DNA from: Forficula auricularia
Taxonomy: Eukaryota; Arthropoda; Insecta; Dermaptera; Forficulidae
Assembly: GCA_024734495.1 (NCBI GenBank)
Contig: JALMQS010000099.1
Span: forward strand, 64,470,270 to 64,534,269
Direction: 5' to 3'
Length of the DNA stretch: 64,000 nucleotides
Part shown: in pieces, positions 55,823 through 64,000 of the stretch
How the letters are laid out: the number at the start of each line of letters is the position of its first letter
Numbering within the stretch: the first letter of the stretch is position 1
Program-made: the position numbers and the translations under genes
Notes under the pieces: model-generated
The model's input: the letters and a program-made list of their open reading frames with translations, nothing else
What the model was told of the DNA's origin: nothing
Databases searched by the model: none

Positions 55823-57302
55823 TACAGGGTGTTCCACAGAACTCGTTCATTAAAAGTTTTCATGGAAGGAGTTGAGATAAAATTTTGAACTTTGACATAT
55901 TTATGTTTTGGAATATGCTCTTTTTAAATAAATTATTAACAACTTTTGGACACTTTCTGCTTTGCCGCAATCGCTATCAACTTTCTTATTTTCTATGGAA
56001 CTCCCCAAATATTTTTGCATCATTAGATTAAGTGTTAAAAACTAAGATGATTTTGTATAATGCACTTGATGTCTAAAATTTATAATTTCTGAGTTATTTT
56101 AGATAGTTTGTAAAATCTACCAATTTAGCGTTCATCTTTAAAAATTAATAATAATTAAACTATTGTTTGTAGAATTAATTTGATCAATCAGAACTCCTAA
56201 TTAGACATTAAAGAATCTTACTTAATCATAAAAATTCAAATTTTATATCCAGGATGACCATAATAATCGTTTATTTCTGAAAATCAAAAAGTTGTTAATA
56301 CTCAATTTTTTCAAATGGAACATGGTATAAATTTTAGTATTTTTGAATTCTACATAAAAATCCAATAGAAGTTTATTAAATATTCCCTATACCTAAAATT
56401 AATAGTTTTTAAAATAAAAAATATTTTAAATTTCACTCGTCCAGATCTTAATTATTTATACATAATAAATAAGATCTAAACTATTTATTTTAGGTATAGG
56501 GAATATTTAATCAACTTCTATTGGATTTTTATGTAGAATTCAAAAATACTAAAATTATACATAAGTACTTAATAAATAATTAAGATCTATACGAGTGAAA
56601 TTTAAAATATTTTTTATTTAAAAAACTATTCATTTTAGGTTTAGGGAATATTTAATAAACTCCTATTGAATTTTTATGTAGAATTCAAAAATACAAAAAA
56701 TTTATGCCATGTTCTATTTGAAAAAATTGAGTATTATAGTATTAACAACTTTTTGATTTTCAGAAATAAACGATTATTATGGTCATCCTGGATATAAAAT
56801 TTGAATTTTTATGATTAAGTAAGATTCTTTAATGTCTAATTAAGGGTTCTGATTGATCAAATTAATTCTACAAACATTATTATTAATTTTTAAAGATGAA
56901 CGCTAAATTGGTAGATTTTACAAACTAGGTATCTAAAATAACTCAGAAATTATAAATTTTAGACATCAAGTGCATTATACAAAATGGCTGGAATTATTCC
57001 AGCATAATTCCAGCAGAAGACACACTCTTTTATTGTCTCCTTCAATATATAAAAATTCTGCTACTCTCGGCAAAAACTTTCAATTTAATTAGTTTTTAAC
57101 ACTTAATCTAATGATGCAAAAATATTTGGGGGGTTCTGTAGAAAATAAGAAAGTTGATAGCGATTGCAGCAAAGCAGAAAGTGTCCAAAAGTTGTTAATA
57201 ATTTATTTAAAAAGAGTAGATTCCAAAACATAAATTCAAAATTTTCTCTCAACTCCTTTCATAAAAAATTTTAATCAACGAGTTTCTGTGGAACACCCTG
57301 TA
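55823..57302. mobile_element. 1.48-kb palindromic element with TACAGGGTGTTCCAC ends
   Basis: The ends TACAGGGTGTTCCACAGAAC and GTTTCTGTGGAACACCCTGTA are inverted and the arms pair almost to the centre (about 56430-56500), giving arms of over 600 bases. TA at each end fits a Tc1/mariner-like duplication (inference). A 110-bp piece of another family (GCTGGAATTATTCCAGC to AACTTTCAATTTAATT, about 56984-57095) interrupts the right arm. It carries no transposase. Its insertion lies within a PLE-type end (AAGCAGAGG flanks). Confidence 0.87.
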
Positions 57303-57460
57303 TATGTAGGTACATATATTTACCAAATTTAAATATTTATTTGCATAAAGCAGAGGAAAAACTGATTGAATCAACAACTCTGCTACTCTTGGATAAACAA
57401 AATCTTTTCAATTACACTATGATATAATTTCATTTTATATTATAATAAATATCAATTTAC

Positions 57461-57666
57461 CTGTTAAGAACTTCCTAGGATACTTGGAGCTCACACAAAT
57501 ATCCATAGAAATTTATAAAAGGATTCATATTTTAGCGAAGTAAAATAGAGAAGCGAGTCCAGACGCAAGCTGATATAAATATATATATATAATCCTAATT
57601 ATGCCAATGCCTGTTCTGTCAGGTGCAGATAATGGACCATGGATATTCTTTAGCACGTATTGCATT
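57461..57666 (-). other. Candidate spliced exon, minus strand, non-coding or UTR
   Basis: Acceptor TTATTATTTGCAG precedes base 57666 and donor AACAG|GTAAAT follows base 57461. No frame is open across all 206 bases; one runs from ATG at 57665 for 47 codons (MQYVLKNIHGPLSAPDRTGI...). A TA microsatellite lies inside. It is upstream of, and on the same strand as, the 54970-55171 candidate. Confidence 0.35.
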
Positions 57667-57814
57667 CTGCAAATAATAAATTAGTTTGAATATGTATGTT
57701 CTAAATGCACTGACTCTTAATTTATAAATATTAACATAAGAAAAGGAATAAAGGCTTTTTCATTTTTTCAATTTAAAATTATTTATTTTAAAATGTGCAA
57801 GCAAACAGACTAAT

Positions 57815-58193
57815 ATCACATACTACTAAAGGGGATAATAGGCCTCTGTAACTACCTATGTCCGTCCGTCCCAGGGGTGGGAGGTGGGGTCCAAGGGAGG
57901 TTGGGTCCAGGAGGCTACTAAAGTGCATTTGTCCCTGTGTCTGTACCTATATCATCATATACTACTAAAGAGCATTTGTCCCAGTCTCTGTATGTACCTA
58001 TGTTTGTATGTCCGTCCCCCCAGGGGTGGGGGTCCAGGGGATGCAAGGTCAATGGGTGGGGAGTCCAGTGGGTAGGTTTACTGTGTTGGAGGGTGATCAG
58101 AGGCCGGAGAGAAGTTCCGGGGTTGGGGAGAGGGGTCCAGGGGCGAAGCCCCTTGGCTAGCAAGAGGCCCAGCGAAGGTGGGCCTTGCAGCTA
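57815..58193 (+). mobile_element. Helitron D with duplicated 5' part
   Basis: TCATATACTACTAAAGAGCA start (57955; a partial copy from 57815) and 3' hairpin GGCCCAGCGAAGGTGGGCC followed by TTGC, AGCTA. The 3' end is the same as that of family B, while the body (GTCCGTCCCCCCAGGGGTGG) differs. Confidence 0.65.
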
Positions 58194-58444
58194 TATTTAT
58201 ACTAAAATCAAGTGGCAAAGTGTGCGATCAGGACTCGCATACCGAGAGATAGATAGCCAATAAATAAAATAATTAATAAGAAAATTAATAAATTCTTATT
58301 CAAGGCTAATTTAAGAAGCTTTGGCTGAATGAACTTCAATTATTAAGTAGTATTTTTCAAGAGATACTCAAGTCATTAAATATATTTGCAAAGAAAAATA
58401 ATTATATCTCTCAATTTGAGAGATATCAAAATCGTACTTTTTTT

Positions 58445-59960
58445 ATGATAATGATGAGAGAAGGAGTTACACCAAAAAGGTGCAACCCCTAAAGGCCTGG
58501 GTTGGCCCCTCCATCGTGAAAAGAAGAAGAAAGAATTTTATGGGTTGGGCGGGGGTCGAAGGTATCTGTGGATACTGGTCTTAAATAGCTGAAGGTTATA
58601 AGTCACGGGAAAGATGGTGGCAGGGAGCGAGTTCCAGTCTCTGGAGGTCATAGGGATAAAAGAGTTGGCGAAAGCGCTTGTTCGACTTTTATCCAATTTG
58701 ACAGCGAAGGGGTGCTGAGCATTAGAAAACCGCGTGTTTCTCGTAAAGAGGGCATTAGGGGGGATAATTGATTTCAGCTCGACTGAACAGACACCGTGAT
58801 AGTATCTGTAGTACAGGGAAAGGGCAGAAACGGTTCTTCGGTGAGCCAGGGAGTCGAGTGATTTGGTTAGAGCCGGGTCTCCTATTAGTTTAATTGCTCG
58901 CTTCTGAATTGCATCCAGTGTAGCAAGAGAATGCTTGGAGGCACCCCTCCACAGATGAGAGCCATATTCGAGACAGGGACGAATTTGAGCCTTATACAGT
59001 ATAAGAAGTTGACTGGGAGTATAACAGCGTCTAGACCTAAATAGGAGACCAAGCTTGCGCGCTGCAGCTTTAGCAGTGGTTGAGATATGGTCATTCCATG
59101 AAAGGTCAGACCCTAGAGTTACGTCTAGCATTGAAATTTTATCCCTGAATTCTAGTGAGTTTGATTCGAATGATATGTTTGGGAGGTTTCTGTCGACGCG
59201 CCTAGAAATAAGGCAACACTGAGTTTTCCCTGCATTGAAGTTAACTAAGTTTTGGGATCCCCAGTTTTTAAGTTTGAAAATGTCTAAATTAATTGAGGAG
59301 GCAATGTCTGCACGGTTTTTATGCGATGCAGGGGCGTTATGTAGGGTGCTGTCATCTATGTAACAATGTACCGGATTGGAAGGCAAGTTTAGAAGGTCGT
59401 TGATATAGATAAGAAAAAGCGTAGGGGAGATAACCGATCCCTGAGGAACTCCAGCGTTGGTGTGGAAGGGGGAAGATGATATTCCATCGATGACAACCTT
59501 AATACTACGGTCTGAAAGAAAACTTTCGAGCAACTTACAGAGTTTCGGTGCAAGGCCGACGGAGGTCAATTTGGCAAGAAGATTTTTGTGCCAGACCATA
59601 TCGAAGGCTTTTGAAATGTCTAAAGCTACCGCGAGGGTCTCATTCCCGGCCTCCAGGGTTTTGTTCCAGATATGAGTTACATATACTAGGATGTCACCAG
59701 TCGACCGGGATTGCCTGAAGCCGTATTGCCTATCGTGGATAAATTTATTTGACTCTAAGTGTCGTAGAACTTGCTCGTTGATGGCCTTTTCCATGATTTT
59801 GGATAAGACAGAAGTGATTGCTATGGGTCGATAGTTTTTTATGTTGGAAAAATCGCCTTTTTTCTTAATTGGTTGGATTCTGGCTAGTTTCCAGGCTTCC
59901 GGAAATATTCCAGAGTTATAGGAGAGATTGTATAATTTAGATAGTATAGGAGCAAGTTGT
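58445..59960 (-). mobile_element. LINE (jockey/CR1-like), 5'-truncated, RT frame intact
   Basis: The coding sequence is uninterrupted and GC-richer than the surroundings. After the stop a short 3' UTR (with GTTGCACC and TCTCATCATTATCATAAAAA) leads to the likely end near 58445. The 5' side stops abruptly at 59960. No target duplication could be read. Confidence 0.82.
58538..59959 (-). CDS. Non-LTR reverse transcriptase, N-terminally truncated
   Basis: An open frame of about 474 codons; the internal Met at 59794 begins a 418-residue segment but the frame continues upstream to the truncation point, with the RT entry block PEAWKLARIQPIKKKG and NYRPIAITSVLSKIMEK. Then QYGFRQSRSTGD, motif A LDISKAFDMVWH, motif B GVPQGSVISPTLFLIYINDL, motif C YIDD, a thumb region with NFNAGKTQCCLISRR, and the LINE C-terminus QIRPCLEYGSHLWRG...LDAIQKRAIKLIGDPAL. 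It makes DNA from the element RNA. The endonuclease and ORF1 are missing, so it cannot move itself. All catalytic residues remain and no stop has accumulated, which points to a young copy. Exact clade is uncertain. Confidence 0.85.
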   Translation of the reverse strand, partial: QLAPILSKLYNLSYNSGIFPEAWKLARIQPIKKKGDFSNIKNYRPIAITSVLSKIMEKAINEQVLRHLESNKFIHDRQYGFRQSRSTGDILVYVTHIWNKTLEAGNETLAVALDISKAFDMVWHKNLLAKLTSVGLAPKLCKLLESFLSDRSIKVVIDGISSSPFHTNAGVPQGSVISPTLFLIYINDLLNLPSNPVHCYIDDSTLHNAPASHKNRADIASSINLDIFKLKNWGSQNLVNFNAGKTQCCLISRRVDRNLPNISFESNSLEFRDKISMLDVTLGSDLSWNDHISTTAKAAARKLGLLFRSRRCYTPSQLLILYKAQIRPCLEYGSHLWRGASKHSLATLDAIQKRAIKLIGDPALTKSLDSLAHRRTVSALSLYYRYYHGVCSVELKSIIPPNALFTRNTRFSNAQHPFAVKLDKSRTSAFANSFIPMTSRDWNSLPATIFPVTYNLQLFKTSIHRYLRPPPNP

Positions 59961-60024
59961 TGTTAATAAGCAGAGAAAAGAAGTATTTAAATTGTTTCAT
60001 TAATTTTAAGTTGAAGGAGACAAT

Positions 60025-60265
60025 AAAAGAGTGTGTCTTCTGCTGGACTTATAAATTTTATTTATTTATAACGAGACTATAGTTTCTATAAATTAATTCC
60101 TGTGAATCCATTGTAATAGACTGATGAAGAGGGCAAAGCCCTCGAAACTATAGTTTCGTTATAAATAAATAAAATTTATAATTCCAGCAGAAGACACACT
60201 CTTTTATTGTCTCCTTCAATTTATAAAAATTCTGCTACTCTCGGCACAAAAACTTTCAATTTAAT
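60025..60265. repeat. Palindrome with intact hammerhead-like core
   Basis: Outer arms TTGAAGGAGACAATAAAAGA and complement, inner arms ATAACGAGACTATAGTTTC and complement. Plus strand core: CTGATGA (60121-60127), A, GAGGGC-AAA-GCCCTC, GAAAC (60144-60148), TATAGTTT. Relatives without core: 63655-63815 and the insert at 56984-57095. Confidence 0.82.
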
Positions 60266-60394
60266 TTTAAGTTGAGTTGGGTAGAAAAATCTTGTAAAAA
60301 TGGATACTTAGACGTCCTATAAAATCAATAGGTTTAAATAATTTTTAACAAATCCTTCTTAGTTGTATGAATGTTGTTTGGCTGTGATAGAACT

Positions 60395-60592
60395 GTATTA
60401 GATAAAGGAAGAGGTATCAGCCAAAGTTGGATGCGCTGGAGTTCAATAAAACATCCTGAATAAATCCTTTCGGCCTGGTGCCCAATTAGCTGAAAATGGC
60501 CAAATAAATTCAGGCTGAAACGTTTTATTCAGGATGTTTTATTGAACCCAGCGCATCCAACTTTGGCTGATACCTCTTCCTTTATCTAATAC
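60395..60592. repeat. 198-bp foldback, arms about 70 bp
   Basis: GTATTAGATAAAGGAAGAGG, CAGCCAAAGTTGGATGCGC and complements. ACAAATCCTTCTTA occurs on both sides (60348, 60591). Confidence 0.82.
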
Positions 60593-60785
60593 AAATCCTT
60601 CTTAATTCTACTTAAGAGATATACTATACAGAAATATCTAATCAGCACTAAAAGGGTTTAGTTTTATATTTGTACGGAACCCTAAAAATTGCTGCATTTG
60701 AATAAATATCATGTTTGTAAGTCAAAAACAAAGAAATAATTAAATTTATTGTCAAGCTTTCGAAAAATGTATTGTCTTTTCAATA

Positions 60786-61229
60786 TACAGGGTGTTTCAG
60801 GAGGAATAGTAAATATTTTAGGAGGTGGTAGTATAGACGAATTGCAATAAAAAATGCCATATAACATGTGTCCAATTTTTATTGAGTACAGAGATACAGG
60901 TGTTAGTATGTATCGGCATACTCAGCATGTGTAAATACGTGCGGCATGTTTATAAGCTACAGTACAGTAGACTTGGCCAACAAATCACAATGAAAACTTC
61001 AATGTAAACTAAAGCACAACTTCAAAACTTGAACATCAACACTCTACTGCTGACATTCGATAAATACGGCCATAGCAACCGGTGTATCAAGACACGAAAC
61101 GAAAATGCATTGAACTGCTGTATCTCTGTACTTAATAAAAATTGGACACGTTATATGGCATTTTTTATTGCAACTCGTCCATAGTACCACCTCCCAAAAT
61201 ATTCACTATTCCTACCGAAACACCATGTA
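60786..61229. mobile_element. 444-bp MITE with TACAGGGTGTTTC ends
   Basis: Arms of about 115 bases (CAGGAGGAATAGTAAATATT, AATGCCATATAACATGTGTC and complements). Ends TACAGGGTGTTTC and GAAACACCATGTA next to TA. Confidence 0.83.
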
Positions 61230-61660
61230 TAGGTATTTACTTAAGTTGGTTTTATTTTTAAGAAAGAAATTATACTGCTATTATTTTAATAAATGAGAAT
61301 TTAGTTTTCAATCCTAAGGACATTGTATTTTGTGTTTGAAGCTTGATCTGGTATGGTAGGGACATCATTGAGATTGTTAATTCTGGCTGAATGGGGGGCA
61401 ACTAGGGGCTTTGAATGGAGACGATCAAATTTATCATGTTATTGTTACAGCCCAAGCTTTTTCATGTTGATGCCATGATACCTTGGGTTAGTTAGCTTGG
61501 TACTGTCTCCTTTTAGCTCGTCCTTAAGGTCATCAACGACAAAAGCGGCCCTCTCAGTCTCAACCTTAGACTTCTAATGTTCCAACCTTTCCGAAAACCC
61601 CACCTTTTTAAAAAAATTTCTGGCTACGGCCTTGCCTACTGGGAATGTGATTGGGGGTCC
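61230..61660. other. Mostly unassigned; hAT-type GGCTACGGCC end at 61620
   Basis: AAATTTCTGGCTACGGCC resembles a CCGTAGCCAGAAATTT hAT-like terminus. The adjoining 61380-61600 is GC-richer but has no convincing frame. Confidence 0.4.
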
Positions 61661-62031
61661 AAATCGTGACGGATCTTTTTCTACCCATGCATTAGATTGG
61701 TCTCTTAAATTTTTATTTAAAAAAATAAAAAAAATAAATTAGGGTAAAACCCTTGAAGCAATATCATATAAATATTAAAATAAAAATTCTGGCAAGAATT
61801 TAATTTAAACATAAGATACTCCCTTTCCCTAAAATAAATTGACATATAAAAAGATATAGTGGAACTCTTAATATCACAAAAAATAAAAATAAATAGTCTA
61901 TCTGGTTTAACAAACTGCAGCAGAATTATCTTTAAACAGATACAAAGTATATATAATTAAGTGGATATCGATGAGGCAGTCCAAAAAAAGAAGAAGATAA
62001 TTTACACTATATTTTTAATCATAAAACCGAC

Positions 62032-62060
62032 GTTTCGGAGGCTATTCCCTCCTTCTTCAG
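62032..62060 (-). ncRNA. Single hammerhead-like core, family b
   Basis: CTGAAGA (62060-62054), A, GGAGG-GAATAG-CCTCC, GAAAC (62036-62032), then GTCGG. Confidence 0.5.
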
Positions 62061-63654
62061 GGTTATCATATATCTATTTATATTAATGAAGAAGTGTAAG
62101 TAAGAATATATTAAAGCCTTTTAATTTAATTTTGTTTTTTAATGGAGGCAGTCAATTTGTTTACCGGAAAGACTTATTAAACAAATATATTATATTTGGT
62201 TTAAAGCTAACTTTTAAATTACTATTATATTATATAAAATTTAAAATAAGGAAATATTGTACAAAGAAAAAGAAAAAATCAGAACATTTTCTTTTAAATT
62301 AGGTGGCTCACATTGATTCTGCTTTTGCTATTATAGTTCATACTTCTCAATATGATTGCAAATTCATTGTTTTGATAAAGAGAATAAATCTATCGAAAGG
62401 TTGACAAGAAATTATTTTTTTTTTTTTGCTATCAACTTATTATCATTATATATTTACAATAACTTCAATTTTTTTATTTTAATTCCATAGAAAATCAGGT
62501 TGGACTATAGGTATATATGTATTGAAAAGGATGGAATTTGACTGTAGATCCTGACTTAAAATAATAAAGAAAAAAAATTAATTTAATTTTTTAAATATAA
62601 TTTAAATTTTTTGTCTAAACATCAGAAATTAAATCAATTTTAGCGTATATAAATAAAAAGTTCCATTGACCTCAAAACATATGTCAGATTTTTTTAAAAC
62701 CCAACAAAAATAGAATAATAAAAAACATGTTCTGAATCTTCTAAATATAATTATATTTAATAATTTTACTCTGTAATTTATTTATTATTTTTTACTCTTT
62801 TTTCAACTAAAAAATAGTTGATATATATAGGGTTAGTTAGAGAGGAGGTAAATGAATAAATCAATCAATCAAATAGAATAAATAAAAATAAAAGATATTT
62901 ACATGATTAAATGGTGAGCTAATTAATTAATCCATCTTGATATCACATAAATACTATATATTATTATATATTTATTCTGAAAATAGATAACAAAACTTGC
63001 AAAAAAGTCAAATTGACATGAATTAGGCGACCATATTGGAAAGTGACGTCACAGAAACGGGCCAATAGAAACGAAGCGCTTTATACGATTTGAAATTTGA
63101 ATTTAAATAAACCATGTCTTTTTATAAGTATAGTATTTAATTTTATTAAATTATAAATAAACCTATTTAACTATAACATCCTGATTGAATAAGTGTTTAA
63201 TAAATCGGCCTTACATTATTCAAGTAATATGTTTAGTGCAAAAACAAAAAAAAAATTATATCATAATGCGGACAAGTGCGAGGCGGCTCTGAATTTTTTA
63301 ATGTTATCCAAAGTAATTATAGTTCATAGCAAGCAAAATAATTTTCTTCGAATGTACACACAATAAACTAGTTTCAAGAATTTAAAATCTTTCACCAAAG
63401 GATTAGGAGGAATGGATGATCATAGAGGGGTGACTTTATGGCAACTTGAGGAACAAAATAAAATTACAAGATAATAAATATGTTTTATATATAAGATTAA
63501 TTGTAATTTTAAAAATTTACTTATTATTTTTTTACTCTTTTGATGTTTATTAATTTCTGTAGTTAATTTGTATTGATGTTTGGTTGACCTAGGCACCGAG
63601 CACTTGTGTCTCAACAAGGTCGAGTTATAAAGATTTATTTATTTATTTATTATA
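62061..63654. other. AT-rich DNA, no gene seen
   Basis: A TGACGTCA palindrome at 63042-63049 lies near CCAAT (63061-63065). A 65-codon minus frame at 63420-63617 is not supported. Confidence 0.5.
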
Positions 63655-63815
63655 AATTGAAGGAGACAATAAAAGAGTATGTCTTCTGCTGGAATTATAA
63701 ATTTTATAAATCGTTATAAATAAAATTTATAATTCCAGCAAAAGACACACTCTTTTATTGTCTCCTTCAATTTATAAAAATTCTGCTACTCTCGGCAAAA
63801 AACTTCAATTTATTT
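63655..63815. repeat. Palindrome of the GAAGGAGACAATAAAAGAG family, no core
   Basis: ATTGAAGGAGACAATAAAAG and complement, with CTGCTGGAATTATAAATTTT in the centre. Followed by the family end TCTGCTACTCTCGGCAAAAA. Confidence 0.82.
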
Positions 63816-64000
63816 ATTATTAATTTAAATTTAAAATTATAGAGGGTCCAATTTCATGCAGTTGTATTTATCAAGTAAACCACACTTTAAGCAAAACCAA
63901 ATATCCTTTTTATGAAAGAATCCATATTTATATATTTATTTGAGCGTAATTTTACTAGCTCGAACAAAATTTAATAACCTGGTCATAAATTATATTAATA

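Overview
The window reads as AT-rich nuclear DNA of an animal, most likely an arthropod (probably an insect). The evidence is the repeat content: a degenerate RTE-like LINE, a jockey/CR1-like LINE, Penelope-like element (PLE) debris with hammerhead-like RNA motifs, several Helitron families, hAT and Harbinger MITEs, a tRNA-derived SINE, and long insect-type repeats with oligo-G/C tracts. No bacterial gene organisation, rRNA gene or CRISPR array is visible. I found no confidently identifiable host protein; host genes, if present, show only as short exon-like segments with good splice signals.

Layout. 1-2.9 kb: RTE-type LINE, broken by frameshifts. 3.5-5.2 kb: Helitron family A followed by a remnant of an LTR retrotransposon (tRNA-Lys-type primer site plus a gag-like fragment). 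5.6-7.7 kb: palindromic tRNA-like repeats, a hammerhead-bearing palindrome, a ZBED/hAT-like coding scrap. 7.8-10.6 kb: foldback DNA elements and a complete Helitron B. 11.4-15.3 kb: minisatellite-bearing repeats, a Harbinger MITE with TAA duplications, a nested hAT/foldback pair. 16-24.6 kb: MITEs, a 150-bp tandem array, more minisatellite elements, a 1.4-kb hAT-like element. 24.8 kb: GC-rich island with an Inr/DPE-like core promoter on the minus strand. 25.2-28.7 kb: hammerhead palindromes, a SINE with an exact 10-bp target duplication, a hAT MITE. 30-32.8 kb: a 2.2-kb composite repeat invaded by Helitron B. 33-45 kb: scattered plus-strand exon candidates among a PLE with endonuclease remnant (35.8-37.0 kb), Helitrons and palindromes. 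45-51 kb: a nested MITE locus, a 193-bp duplication, a CpG-dense island, a hAT transposase fragment in its element. 51.4-57.7 kb: repeats, a 1.48-kb palindrome with TA ends, and two minus-strand exon candidates. 58-60 kb: Helitron D and a LINE with an uninterrupted RT frame. 60-64 kb: further foldbacks and AT-rich DNA.

Three themes stand out. First, more than twenty long palindromes occur, and about ten contain a shared RNA scaffold (CTGANGA, one unpaired base, a stem-loop, GAAAC) resembling hammerhead ribozymes; one pair flanks a recognisable PLE endonuclease remnant. Second, a 70-110 bp sequence module followed by a G- or C-rich tract is shared by at least three otherwise unrelated element families. 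Third, nested insertions with intact target duplications, including an uninserted sister copy, let the insertion order be read directly. All functional statements are from reading the sequence by eye; no searches or folding programs were run.
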